Shown here in pieces: positions 34,856-43,176 of a DNA stretch of 64,000 bases (its first letter is position 1; every line of letters starts with the position of its first letter). The position numbers were made by a program, and so were the translations under genes. The stretch spans positions 1 to 64,000 of the forward strand of contig JBLINB010000003.1 of NCBI GenBank assembly GCA_047638975.1. The letters are read 5' to 3'. Under the pieces are notes generated by a model. That model did no database searches, was not told where the DNA came from, and worked only from the letters and a program-made list of their open reading frames with translations. This DNA is from JAPKEZ01 sp047638975 (GTDB lineage Bacteria > Planctomycetota > UBA1135).

Positions 34856-35283
34856 ATTTCGTGCGAATCGTTTTTCAGAGGCTTTAGCTTTTGATAAATC
34901 TCTTGGGCCATTTCTGCGTCACCTTGGTGCAAGGCTAATTCAAGTTGCAATAAAGTGTCGGCTAGGTGCAGCATGCGCCGCTTAAAGTTAAGCTTAAACT
35001 TGATCTCTTCGATGCCGCTAGATTCGCCTTTGAAATCAGGGCAATAAGGCAGAGCGTCGATAGCCCCTTGCTGCATTGCTTGAATATGCACAATGCATTG
35101 CGCATGGTCGTCGGCGTTAGACAGTAATTTACGTGCAGCACGCATGTTGTCTTTTAGTTCTTCCATGATTTCTTCGAGTTGCGAATCGGATGATTCGCTG
35201 CCCGGGTCTTGTGAAAAACTTATAGTTGTAAAACCAGCAAGAAGTAGAATCGAGAGTAAAGCTATTGAGAAGAGTTTTGTCAT
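34816..35283 (-). CDS. Cytochrome b562-like exported four-helix protein
   Basis: 155 aa with a signal peptide (MTKLFSIALLSILLLAGFTTISFSQ). The mature part matches the cytochrome b562 helical pattern by eye: LEEIMEELKDNM corresponds to LEDNMETLNDNL with Met40 at the axial methionine, and KPLKNDSHEIYD to KTTRNAYHQKYR with His141 at the axial histidine; the middle helix QAMQQGAIDALPYCPDF also fits. If correct, it binds b-type heme non-covalently in the periplasm as an electron carrier. The acidic tail EEEDEGEGE is extra. A terminator-like hairpin precedes its ATG directly. Confidence 0.65.
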   Translation of the reverse strand: MTKLFSIALLSILLLAGFTTISFSQDPGSESSDSQLEEIMEELKDNMRAARKLLSNADDHAQCIVHIQAMQQGAIDALPYCPDFKGESSGIEEIKFKLNFKRRMLHLADTLLQLELALHQGDAEMAQEIYQKLKPLKNDSHEIYDPEEEDEGEGE

Positions 35284-35286
35284 GGT

Positions 35287-35368
35287 AAAAAAAAGGCCGC
35301 CGAAGTTTCATAGCGTATCAAGTTCAACCCCCACGGTGTCCATGACAAACTAGAATCTTCGACGGACC
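35287..35368 (-). terminator. Terminator or attenuator between the ECF gene and the b562-like gene
   Basis: On the minus strand GGUCCGUCGAAG (35368-35357) pairs with CUUCGGCGGCC (35305-35295) as an 11-bp stem with one bulged U and one G-U pair, followed at once by eight U (35294-35287). It begins 8 nt after the ECF stop and ends 3 nt before the b562-like ATG, leaving no room for a separate downstream leader, so it may work as an attenuator as well as a terminator. Confidence 0.55.
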
Positions 35369-35375
35369 AGAATGA

Positions 35376-36176
35376 CTACTTATCAGCATCCTGGTATAAA
35401 TCTATTATATGCTTTTTTTGACTGCGCGAAAGATTTTCTGAAGTAATTTCCTTACAAACTTCTTTGGTCATGCTCAAAGTGTCAAATACTACAGAACAGC
35501 GCTGACACATGACTTCGTCCAGCTTTGGCGTGCTCGATTCTCCGCGATCGAGCGAATCCATTTTGAGGCTAAGTAGGTCTTGGCAAATCTGCATCGAATA
35601 CTCTGTCGCCGGCACTGCTTTTTTCTCTAGAGTGCTTTCAAGCGCTCTGCGTAGCTTAAAACGTGCGCGGTGAATACGTGTTTTGACGGTGGCCACTTTG
35701 ATTTGCATGATTTCAGCGATGTCTTTCATCGAGAAATCAAGAATGTCTGCTAAAACCAAAGGTGTACGGAAGTCAATCGGCAAGGTAGTAATTGCTTTTT
35801 CAACAGCATCAATAGATTCTTCGCGAATTTGGATACTTAAGGGTGTTTCTGACTTGTCATCTGGCACGCCCATAGATTCATTACCGAATGGCGCCAATTC
35901 TTCGAAAGATTCAATATGTTGCGGCTCATTAGCACGTTTGCGGTGAAGCCTTTGGCAGGTGCGTGCAGCAATCGTATAAAGCCAAGTGCGCGGGCTAGAG
36001 CGACCCTCGAAGCCGCTCCAACCCTTATATGCCTGCAAGAAAGTCTCTTGCAGGACGTCTTCTGCTTCGTCACCGTTGCCACAAAGTTTGCGGCTTAAGC
36101 TTAGAATCATCGCGCCATGCTCATCGAGCAGTAACGGGATGGCTTCGTCGCGCGGCAGCGAAGCAGTGATTAGCAT
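35376..36176 (-). CDS. ECF sigma factor with C-terminal Cys-rich (zf-HC2-like) extension
   Basis: 266 aa, longer than the usual ~190. Region 2 (AEDVLQETFLQAYKGWSGFEGRSSPRTWLYTIAAR) and region 4 (LPIDFRTPLVLADILDFSMKDIAEIMQIKVATVKTRIHRAR) are clear. The ~75-residue tail has ICQDLLSLKMDSLDRG followed by VMCQRCSVVFDTL, resembling the zinc-binding anti-sigma fold in which a His/Cys group and CxxC hold zinc, so sigma and a built-in redox or metal switch may be combined. Its ATG directly follows the stop of the thioredoxin-like selenoprotein gene: one operon. Confidence 0.85.
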   Translation of the reverse strand: MLITASLPRDEAIPLLLDEHGAMILSLSRKLCGNGDEAEDVLQETFLQAYKGWSGFEGRSSPRTWLYTIAARTCQRLHRKRANEPQHIESFEELAPFGNESMGVPDDKSETPLSIQIREESIDAVEKAITTLPIDFRTPLVLADILDFSMKDIAEIMQIKVATVKTRIHRARFKLRRALESTLEKKAVPATEYSMQICQDLLSLKMDSLDRGESSTPKLDEVMCQRCSVVFDTLSMTKEVCKEITSENLSRSQKKHIIDLYQDADK

Positions 36177-37202
36177 TTAGAAATCAGAATCGTCTTCGAA
36201 TGGACTAGTGCCAAGAATGTCATCGATGACTTCTTGCATACGCTCGTCGAGTCCGCCTTGATCTTGAGCACGTTGTGCCCATACCTTTGCAGCATCTGCA
36301 TCAGACAAATGCTCATTTAAGAAATAAGCTGCTGAAACATAGATGATGAGTGAATCTTCACCTGCTTCGACGTTGCCAGTAGCAACTAGCGCATCGGCCA
36401 TGACGATAAAACTAGCGAGGTCTTCTTCAGACTGTAGCGAATTCATCTTTTCAAGGACTAGCATCAGCATTAAACCATGCTCATTCTTAGAATCTAGCTT
36501 AGTGATCAGCTCTTTGTCAGCAGCAGTCGGCGAAGTCGCCGCAAGTACAGCCTTCAGCATAGAAATCTTTTCATCAGCTTTTTCAGTAAGAGCAATACCT
36601 TGACGCACGATATCTGCAACGGTGCCAAGCCCAGGTGTGCCAGGCTCCATTGAAGCAAGTTGCTTCATGGCCTTCAATGCTACAACGAGTTTATCTTCGG
36701 CAGCCTCGAACTCTTTTTCAAGCTCTTTGACGACAACTAGAGCTTTTATACCTGTATCGCGCAGGCGTTGCACGTCTACAAAGTAATCAGCTGGATCCAT
36801 GTCTTGATACCCAGTTTGACCAAGAGCATCACCATTCGGGTTTACAATCATGACCGTCGGAAAACCGCGTACCGCGTACTTTTTCATCAACTCGTCGTTG
36901 CGCGCAGGGTTAGGTACGGCGGCTTTAGCTTCTTCGCCTTGAGGGAAGTCGAGTGAAACCAATACAAATTCTTGTTGGGCGGCAGTGTAAAATTCACTGT
37001 GCACGAAAACACGTTCGTGCAGTTTTGTACACCAGCTTCACCAGTCAGAGCCAGTAAAGTCGACGATTAGATTGCGGCCTGTTTCGGCAGCAACAGCAGC
37101 AGCTTCATCAAAGTCGGTGTACCATTTGGCACCAGACTCTTCTTGAGCAATAGCTGTAGAAGATCCTGCAATAAGCAGGGCAAGAGTTAAGAGTTTTTTC
37201 AT
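36177..37202 (-). CDS. Exported thioredoxin-like selenoprotein, UxxC active site (Sec55)
   Basis: From ATG 37202 the frame gives a signal peptide (MKKLLTLALLIAGSSTAIAQ), a thioredoxin domain with DFTGSDW-UGA-SWCTKL, then YAVRGFPTVMIVNPNG (cis-Pro loop) and a helical C-terminal region, ending with TAA at 36177: 341 residues. The UGA (37040-37038) replaces the first Cys of the FTGSDWCxWC motif known in this thioredoxin subfamily; Cys58 is kept. A SECIS-like hairpin follows. A conventional call would begin at GTG 37004 and lose signal, active site and half the fold. Operon partner: the ECF sigma. It is probably a periplasmic thiol-disulfide oxidoreductase or peroxide reductant. Confidence 0.87.
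37000..37021 (-). promoter_or_regulatory. Bacterial-type SECIS hairpin
   Basis: Minus-strand UGCACGAA (37021-37014) pairs perfectly with UUCGUGCA (37007-37000), loop CGUGUU (37013-37008). The loop starts 24 nt after the UGA at 37038 and has G as second base, matching the bacterial SECIS pattern of a short stem with a G-bearing apical loop 16-37 nt downstream, as I recall it. Confidence 0.8.
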
Positions 37203-37269
37203 GTTAGATTAAGGGCTATCTGCCCATCCTATATAGATACGCTAAATAGTCGGTACAGTTAGCGCAATA

Positions 37270-37302
37270 AAAAAAGTCACTAGAGTTAACTAGTGACTTT
37301 TG
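37270..37302 (-). terminator. Terminator of tRNA-Asn
   Basis: Perfect 12-bp inverted repeat AAAAGTCACTAG (37272-37283) / CTAGTGACTTTT (37290-37301) with a 6-nt loop; read on the minus strand it runs into seven T. It follows the tRNA 3' end by 4 nt. Confidence 0.85.
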
Positions 37303-37305
37303 ATT

Positions 37306-37381
37306 TGGCTCCTCGAACAGGACTTGAACCTGTGACAAGCTGATTAACAGTCAGCTGCTCTACCAACTGAGCTATCGAGGA
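37306..37381 (-). tRNA. tRNA-Asn (anticodon GTT)
   Basis: 76 nt including an encoded CCA (37308-37306). Acceptor stem TCCTCGA/TCGAGGA is fully paired with discriminator G; D-arm AGCTCAGTTGGTAGAGC, anticodon arm GCTGA-CTGTTAA-TCAGC with GTT, and T-arm ACAGG-TTCAAGT-CCTGT are canonical. It is followed by a strong terminator and preceded by the pseudo-receiver gene on the same strand. Confidence 0.98.
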
Positions 37382-37429
37382 ATTGCGTGGCGAAGTATAG
37401 CGCAAATCCGCCGCTCTGACTACAAAAAA

Positions 37430-37843
37430 TTAAGCTGATAAGCGAATTATTGAATTCAGCAGTCGTTTCAGGTTGAGTACCGACGCATTGGGCGCGAGGA
37501 CGGCGTCCACACCACTTTTAGTGAGGCTACTGAATGTAAAACCATGGGTCGTATCAGTGACTAAAATCACGGCTGGCGGCTTACTTAGTTGCAGACATAA
37601 TGCTGCGCAAGTGTTAAGGCATATACGGTTACCGTTACACGATTCAACGAGTAACAGGTCAAATGGCTCGCCTGTCCTTTCTGCGTGCTGCAATACGGCG
37701 GCGGCACCAGCGGGGCATGGACTGAAACAGGCCTCAACCTGTAGTTCGCGCAGTTGCTGCGGAAGTGAAGTGTTGCACCAAGTTTGTTCGCGTAATACTA
37801 ACGCGCGCATTCCGGACAATGAATTATTGATGGAGATAGCCAT
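37430..37843 (-). CDS. Pseudo-receiver (degenerate response-regulator REC) domain protein
   Basis: 137 aa, a single domain with the alternating pattern of a CheY-like receiver: MRALVLREQ, LRELQVEACFSP, PFDLLLVES, PAVILVTDT, KSGVDAVLAPN. The phosphoacceptor position, normally LLLxD, reads LLLVE, so the aspartate is replaced by glutamate, and the conserved Lys of the KP motif is missing (LAPN). It may act as a constitutively 'on' or phosphorylation-independent signalling module. No kinase or output domain is adjacent; it lies between accD and tRNA-Asn. Confidence 0.6.
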   Translation of the reverse strand: MAISINNSLSGMRALVLREQTWCNTSLPQQLRELQVEACFSPCPAGAAAVLQHAERTGEPFDLLLVESCNGNRICLNTCAALCLQLSKPPAVILVTDTTHGFTFSSLTKSGVDAVLAPNASVLNLKRLLNSIIRLSA

Positions 37844-37889
37844 TTGCTACTTCCTTTATCGGCATTATTCACGAAAGCTGAAGTTAAAC

Positions 37890-38717
37890 TTATGCGCGGC
37901 GCCGAGAGCCCATATATTCGAGCAAAAGGCTTAGTTTCGCGCGCAACTCGCTGCGCGGTACGATGCAGTCAAGTTGCCCGTGCTCTAGCAAAAATTCGGA
38001 GCGCTGAAAGCCCTCAGGGAGGTCTTGGCGAATGGTGTTTTGAATCACTCGTGGACCCGCAAAGCCGATGAGGGCCTCTGGCTCGGCGATGGTGAAATCG
38101 CAAACGGTTGCGAAAGATGCGGTTACGCCACCCGTGGTTGGGTTGGTCATTACCGAAATAGATAAGCCACCATTGTCAGAAAACTTTTTCAGGGCTCCGC
38201 ATGTTTTGGCCATTTGCATGAGTGAGATGGAGCCTTCATGCATGCGTGCACCACCAGAGGCAGAGTAAATGATTACCGGGATTTTGTTTTCAGAGGCCAG
38301 CTCAATCGCGCGTGTAATTTTTTCGCCTACCACTTCGCCCATCGAGCCACCCATAAAGGTGAAATCAAGCACAGCCATTGAAACTTTTTTGCCTTCGATC
38401 TCGCAGATTCCGGCGAGGCAGGCATCGGAATTACCAGTGCGCTCTTGAGCTTTAATTATTTTTTCAGAGTAGGGGATACTATCAACGAAACCTAAGCGGT
38501 CTTCTGGCTTGAGTTCGGTAAAGTGTTCTACAAAGGTGCCAGGGTCGGCAGTGATTTCGATTCTCTTGCGTGCGCTGACAGTGCTATGAAAACCGCATTC
38601 CGTACACACATACAAATTTTGCTCTAGCTCTTTCGAGTAGATCATCTTGCCGCACGACTTACACTTGCTGAACAAGCCGCCGGGAACATCTTTCTTTTTA
38701 CGAATGCGAAACGCCAT
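37890..38717 (-). CDS. accD: Acetyl-CoA carboxylase carboxyltransferase subunit beta
   Basis: Catalyses with AccA the transfer of carboxyl from carboxybiotin to acetyl-CoA, first step of fatty-acid synthesis. The N-terminal zinc ribbon has Cys19, Cys22, Cys38 and Cys41; the crotonase-like core keeps SASGGARMHEG and TNPTTGGVTASFA. 275 aa, normal size. The first 20 bp overlap the 3' end of rpe, implying coupling. AccA and AccBC are not in the window; BirA is. Confidence 0.97.
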   Translation of the reverse strand: MAFRIRKKKDVPGGLFSKCKSCGKMIYSKELEQNLYVCTECGFHSTVSARKRIEITADPGTFVEHFTELKPEDRLGFVDSIPYSEKIIKAQERTGNSDACLAGICEIEGKKVSMAVLDFTFMGGSMGEVVGEKITRAIELASENKIPVIIYSASGGARMHEGSISLMQMAKTCGALKKFSDNGGLSISVMTNPTTGGVTASFATVCDFTIAEPEALIGFAGPRVIQNTIRQDLPEGFQRSEFLLEHGQLDCIVPRSELRAKLSLLLEYMGSRRRA

Positions 38718-39375
38718 TAGTACATTCTACCTTATTACGCAGTTCTTTGAGGGCATCTGGCATCGAATCAGCGCCATAAAGATAACTTCCGGATACGAAA
38801 ACATTGGCTCCGGCGGCGATGCATTGGCCGATCGTTTTATCACTAATACCACCATCGATTTGGATGTCGCCAGAATATCCCCATTCACGTAGTTGGCTTA
38901 TTTTGCTAACCACTTCTGGAATAAAGCTTTGTCCGCCAAATCCGGCGTGCACAGACATGATTAAGACCATGTCAATATCGTTTAGATATGGCTTAAGCAC
39001 CGCTATTTCGCATGGTGGATTGACCGCGACCCCGGTTTTGCAGCCCGTATCACGAAAGGTCTTTAGCGTCTCTTCAAAATTATCGGCGGCAGCTTCGTAA
39101 TGAAAGCAAAGGATATCGGCACCAGCTTTGGCGTAGATATCAGCCCATTTCGCGGGCTCTTCGATCATTAAATGCACGTCTAGCGGTATGCCAGACACCT
39201 TCTTTATCGACTGTACTACTGGTGGGCCGATGGACAGATTAGGGACGAAATGGCCGTCCATAACGTCGACATGGTGCCAGTCAGCGCCAGCAGCTTCGGC
39301 ACGCTTTAATTCACTTTGTAAGTTGGTGAAATCAGCGGCAAGTACGGATGGAGCGATGCGAATGGGTAATTGCAT
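38698..39375 (-). CDS. rpe: Ribulose-phosphate 3-epimerase
   Basis: Interconverts ribulose-5-P and xylulose-5-P in the pentose phosphate pathway. TIM barrel, 225 aa. Motifs APSVLAADF, HHVDVMDGHFVPNLSIGP, DVHLMIEEP, MSVHAGFGGQSFI and IQIDGGIS contain all metal and catalytic residues (two His, two Asp). Overlaps accD. Starts at ATG 39375, divergent from the small membrane protein gene at 39412 by 36 bp. Confidence 0.96.
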   Translation of the reverse strand: MQLPIRIAPSVLAADFTNLQSELKRAEAAGADWHHVDVMDGHFVPNLSIGPPVVQSIKKVSGIPLDVHLMIEEPAKWADIYAKAGADILCFHYEAAADNFEETLKTFRDTGCKTGVAVNPPCEIAVLKPYLNDIDMVLIMSVHAGFGGQSFIPEVVSKISQLREWGYSGDIQIDGGISDKTIGQCIAAGANVFVSGSYLYGADSMPDALKELRNKVECTNGVSHS

Positions 39376-39411
39376 GATAAAAGTTTAGCAGAAGCGGGTA
39401 GGATACAGGGT

Positions 39412-39699
39412 ATGAAATGGTCAATACCACCGTTGCTCGAGCGTTATGCGGCATTTTTTGATAGCAGCCCTATTTGGGCGGTACTTCTTGCCATCGTGGT
39501 GATTGCATTGTTGCTATGGTTGATGCGCATAGCGATTCGCGTGTTTTTGTTTGCGCTGGTACTGCTAGCGTTGGTGATACTCGCTTCGTATTTTATTAAT
39601 GGCGAAGACAACACTAACGACCGGATCCGTGAAAGCGTTGAGCAATCATCAGAGATTATTGATCAACGCCTTGAGAAAGAGCAGCCTAAGGGCGACTAG
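39412..39699 (+). CDS. Small membrane protein
   Basis: 95 aa from ATG 39412 (preceded by AGGATACAGGGT, an acceptable ribosome site). Two adjacent hydrophobic segments (about residues 19-37 and 40-60: AVLLAIVVIALLLWLMRIAI, VFLFALVLLALVILASYFI) followed by a charged, helical C-terminal tail rich in Glu/Gln. No family recognised. It is convergent with nrdB; the stop codons directly abut. Confidence 0.65.
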   Translation: MKWSIPPLLERYAAFFDSSPIWAVLLAIVVIALLLWLMRIAIRVFLFALVLLALVILASYFINGEDNTNDRIRESVEQSSEIIDQRLEKEQPKGD

Positions 39700-40710
39700 T
39701 TAAAAGGACTTGTCGAATTCGACTTCGCCTTCGACACCCACTTGGTAGGCGGATACGCGACGTTCGAAGAAGTTAGACAACTCTTGCACGTCTTGCAATT
39801 CCATGAACTTGAACGGATTTCTGCTGCCGTAGTGTGTCTGCATGCCAAGGTTTTGTAGGCGTTGGTCGGCGCAGAATTCTAGGTAAGTGCGCATGTCGGT
39901 AATCGACAGCCCTGGGATACCCCCTTCAAGCAAGTCGGTGGCGAAATCCATTTCGCATTCGACGGCTTCTTCCATCATTTCGATGACTTGCGCTCGCAAG
40001 TCATCATCGAACAAAGTCGGATGCTCTTCGCGCACTGTGGCAACTACTTCGAAGGCGAATTCCATGTGACAAGATTCGTCGCGGAAAACCCAGTTGGTGC
40101 CAGAAGCCAAACCATTAAGTAGGCCCTTCGAGCGCAAGAAGTAAACGTATGCAAAGGCTGCAAAGAAGAACATGCCTTCGATGCAGGCGGCAAAACAAAT
40201 CATGTTCAATAAGAAGGCGCGCCGATCTTCATCGGTTTTAATCTCATCTAGCTTGTTAATGGTATCAATCCATTTGAAGCAGAAATCGGCTTTCTTCTTA
40301 ATAGAAGGAATGTTGTGAATTGCGGCAAAGGCTTCATTGCGCTCTTCTGGTTCAGGGATGTAAGTATCAAGTAGTGTCAGGTAAAACTGAACATGCAACG
40401 CCTCTTCGTATAGTTGGCGCGACAAGTAAAGGCGGCCTTCCGGAGAATTGATGTGCTTGTAAAGATTAAGTACTAAATTGTTAGATACAATCGAGTCGCC
40501 AGTCGCAAAGAATGCAACCAAACGTTGAATCAAATGGCGTTCGCTTTCAGAAACTTTTTCGCGGAGGTCGACGATGTCGGTCGAAAAATCAACTTCATCT
40601 ACTGTCCAGGTGTTTTTGATAGCATCCTTGTACATGTCATAGAACAAGGGGTAGCGCATCGGCCGGAGCGTTAGCTCAAAGCCGGGGTCGAGTATTGAGT
40701 GGGTAGCCAT
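39700..40710 (-). CDS. nrdB: Ribonucleoside-diphosphate reductase subunit beta (class Ia/c-like)
   Basis: Radical-generating subunit. 336 aa from ATG 40710; a TTG at 40725 would overlap nrdA. Ferritin-like fold with metal ligands Asp72 (ATGDSIV), Glu103 and His106 (EEALHVQFY), later Glu in CIEGMFFF and the RDESCHMEF segment. Tyr110 sits at the E-x2-H-x3-Y spacing of the radical tyrosine, so a tyrosyl-radical enzyme is likely. C-terminus ends with acidic/aromatic FDKSF for docking to NrdA. It lies 5 bp after nrdA. Confidence 0.95.
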   Translation of the reverse strand: MATHSILDPGFELTLRPMRYPLFYDMYKDAIKNTWTVDEVDFSTDIVDLREKVSESERHLIQRLVAFFATGDSIVSNNLVLNLYKHINSPEGRLYLSRQLYEEALHVQFYLTLLDTYIPEPEERNEAFAAIHNIPSIKKKADFCFKWIDTINKLDEIKTDEDRRAFLLNMICFAACIEGMFFFAAFAYVYFLRSKGLLNGLASGTNWVFRDESCHMEFAFEVVATVREEHPTLFDDDLRAQVIEMMEEAVECEMDFATDLLEGGIPGLSITDMRTYLEFCADQRLQNLGMQTHYGSRNPFKFMELQDVQELSNFFERRVSAYQVGVEGEVEFDKSF

Positions 40711-40715
40711 AGCTA

Positions 40716-43115
40716 TTATTGGCAAGAATCGCAGGACTCAGGATTTTCGAGAGAGCAAGTAAGCGCTTCTTCGTCAGTGTATTGCTTCTCAGGTTCGACC
40801 ACTTGTGCCACGCCGCCATCGGTTTGACGGATGCGTGTTGCTGGGCGCGAACGCAGGTAGTAAGTCGTCTTGATGCCTTTCTCCCATGCATACATGTACA
40901 TTGAAGATACCTTGCCGATGCTAGGTGACTCCATGAACAAGTTCAGTGACTGAGACTGATCGATGTAAGCCCCGCGGTCGGCGGCCATATCAATCAACGA
41001 CTTCATAGGTAACTCCCAGGCTGTGCGATACAGCTCTTTCATTTCAGCAGGGATAGCCTCTACGCCTTGAATAGAACCTTCGGCTTTCTTAATTGCCGAG
41101 CGCACTTCTTCAGTCCAGAGATTACGTGATTGCAAATCTGCCACCAAGTAGTTATTTATTTGGATGAAGTCTCCGGATAATGTTTCGCGCTTGAACAGAT
41201 TTGAAACCTGTGGCTCGATGCATTCGTAGCAACCACTTATCGTGGCAATAGTTGCGGTTGGTGCAATCGCAATCATTAGAGAGTTGCGTAATCCGTGTTC
41301 TTTAATGCTAGGACGTAGGTCATCGAAGCGTTGGCTGTCACTCGGAGTGACGTTCCAGAGATCGAATTGCAACTGACCTTCTGCGGCACGCGTTTCGCTA
41401 AATGCTGCGTGTGCTCCGTGCTTGATGGCTAGCTCATTTGAGGCCTTCAGTGCATGGTAGTAGATGTGCTCTTGGATGCGCGCGGACAAATCTTTAGCTT
41501 CTTGGCTATCAAAAGGCAGGCGAAGCTTGAAGAAGGCGTCTTGCAAACCCATCATGCCAAAGCCTATTGGGCGCCAGCGTGAATTAGATGCTGCAGCATC
41601 TTCAGTAGGGTAGAAATTGATGTCGATGACGCGGTCAAGGAACATCACTGCACGTTCAACGATAGTGCCGATACGATCGAAATCTATGGCACCGTCTTTC
41701 ACCATGCGTCCGAGGTTGATCGAACCCAAGTTGCATACCGCAGTTTCTTTTTCTGAAGTAACTTCAAGAATCTCAGTGCACAAGTTAGACAGGTGGATAG
41801 TGTTTTTAGGCTGACCGGTTTGGTTGGCCTTATTGTTACAGCTATCTTTGAATGTCATCCAGCCATTGCCGGTTTGCGCCAAGGTGCGCATCATCCGCGA
41901 ATATAAATCACGTGCAGGAATGACTTGTTGAGCGAGCCCTTTTTCTTCGGCAAGCGCGTACTCGGTTTCGAATTCGGCACCAAAAATATCGACGAAGTGT
42001 GGGACATCACGTGGGTCAAACAAAGACCAGTTGCCACCATCCTTAACCCGTTGCATAAACAAGTCAGGCACCCAGTTGGCGATGTTTAGATTATGTGTGC
42101 GACGCATTTCGTCGCCGGTGTTGTCACGTAACTCTAAGAACTCAAGAATGTCAGCATGCCACGTCTCTAGATAAACACATGCTGCACCTTTGCGACGTCC
42201 GCCTTGATTGACGGCAGCGATTGAAGCATCGAGAGTGTTCAAGAACGGGATAATGCCATTCGACTTGCCATTGGTGCCCTTAATTAGCGATCCCTTTGAG
42301 CGTACGCGTGAATATGAAAGACCAATACCACCGGCGTATTTCGACAACTGCGCGATATCTTTATAGCGGTCGTAGATCGAATCAAGGCTATCTTGTGGAG
42401 AATCTAGCAGATAGCACGAGCTAAGTTGTGTGCGGCATGTCGCTGAGTTAAACAGCGTTGGCGACGACGGCATATATTCGAGCGAGCTAATTAAATTGTA
42501 AAACTCGATGGCCTCTTTTGGGGTCTCTGCTAATCCGCAGGCTACGCGCATGAAAAAGTACTGCGGTATTTCGGTTACCCTGCGTGAATGCGGATCTTTT
42601 AGCAGGTAGCGATCATAAACCGTGCGTAGTCCGAAGTACTGAAATAGTTGTCCGCGGTTTTTATCGATAGCATCATTAAGCTTACGGCGGTTAGCGCGGA
42701 CGAAATCAAATACGTGATCGTTGACTAAGCCTTTTTCGTGACCATAACGAATCGATTGTGAGAAGGACTGAATATCTTGCTGACGTACTTCTTTACCAAT
42801 AAAAGTGTTGAACATACGCGCAGCTAGTTGCGAATATTCTGGCTCGGTTGCTATATAGGATGCTGCTGTTTGGATGGCTAGTTGATCAAGCTCGGCGGTA
42901 GTTGCGCCATCATAAATGCCAGAGATGGTGCGGGTAGCGACAATCATTGGGTCTACAAGGGGTAGGCCGTGGCAGTGCAGCTGTATCGCGCGCACGATTT
43001 TGTTCAGGTCTACTGGTTCTGAGTCTCCGTTGCGCTTTTGGATGCGCATTCCGACGCTTGAGGCGTTGTCTTCGGCTGTTTTTCGCTGAGCCGCAGCAGT
43101 TTTAGTTTCTTGCAT
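40716..43115 (-). CDS. nrdA: Ribonucleoside-diphosphate reductase subunit alpha
   Basis: Reduces NDPs to dNDPs. 799 aa from ATG 43115, which opens directly before the N-terminal ATP-cone (MRIQKRNGDSEPVDLNKIVRAIQ), the allosteric activity site. Active-site SSCYLLDS and SNLCTEIL, the R1 signature (AGGIGLSYSRVRSKGSLIKG region), and C-terminal Cys pair (SCDSCQ) for thioredoxin/glutaredoxin reduction are present. Operon with nrdB. The upstream region carries NrdR boxes. Confidence 0.97.
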   Translation of the reverse strand: MQETKTAAAQRKTAEDNASSVGMRIQKRNGDSEPVDLNKIVRAIQLHCHGLPLVDPMIVATRTISGIYDGATTAELDQLAIQTAASYIATEPEYSQLAARMFNTFIGKEVRQQDIQSFSQSIRYGHEKGLVNDHVFDFVRANRRKLNDAIDKNRGQLFQYFGLRTVYDRYLLKDPHSRRVTEIPQYFFMRVACGLAETPKEAIEFYNLISSLEYMPSSPTLFNSATCRTQLSSCYLLDSPQDSLDSIYDRYKDIAQLSKYAGGIGLSYSRVRSKGSLIKGTNGKSNGIIPFLNTLDASIAAVNQGGRRKGAACVYLETWHADILEFLELRDNTGDEMRRTHNLNIANWVPDLFMQRVKDGGNWSLFDPRDVPHFVDIFGAEFETEYALAEEKGLAQQVIPARDLYSRMMRTLAQTGNGWMTFKDSCNNKANQTGQPKNTIHLSNLCTEILEVTSEKETAVCNLGSINLGRMVKDGAIDFDRIGTIVERAVMFLDRVIDINFYPTEDAAASNSRWRPIGFGMMGLQDAFFKLRLPFDSQEAKDLSARIQEHIYYHALKASNELAIKHGAHAAFSETRAAEGQLQFDLWNVTPSDSQRFDDLRPSIKEHGLRNSLMIAIAPTATIATISGCYECIEPQVSNLFKRETLSGDFIQINNYLVADLQSRNLWTEEVRSAIKKAEGSIQGVEAIPAEMKELYRTAWELPMKSLIDMAADRGAYIDQSQSLNLFMESPSIGKVSSMYMYAWEKGIKTTYYLRSRPATRIRQTDGGVAQVVEPEKQYTDEEALTCSLENPESCDSCQ

Positions 43116-43176
43116 TATTATTCTCGGATAAGGGTGATCTTGTAGGTTAAAGGGGGGCAATAGCTGCCACGAATAA

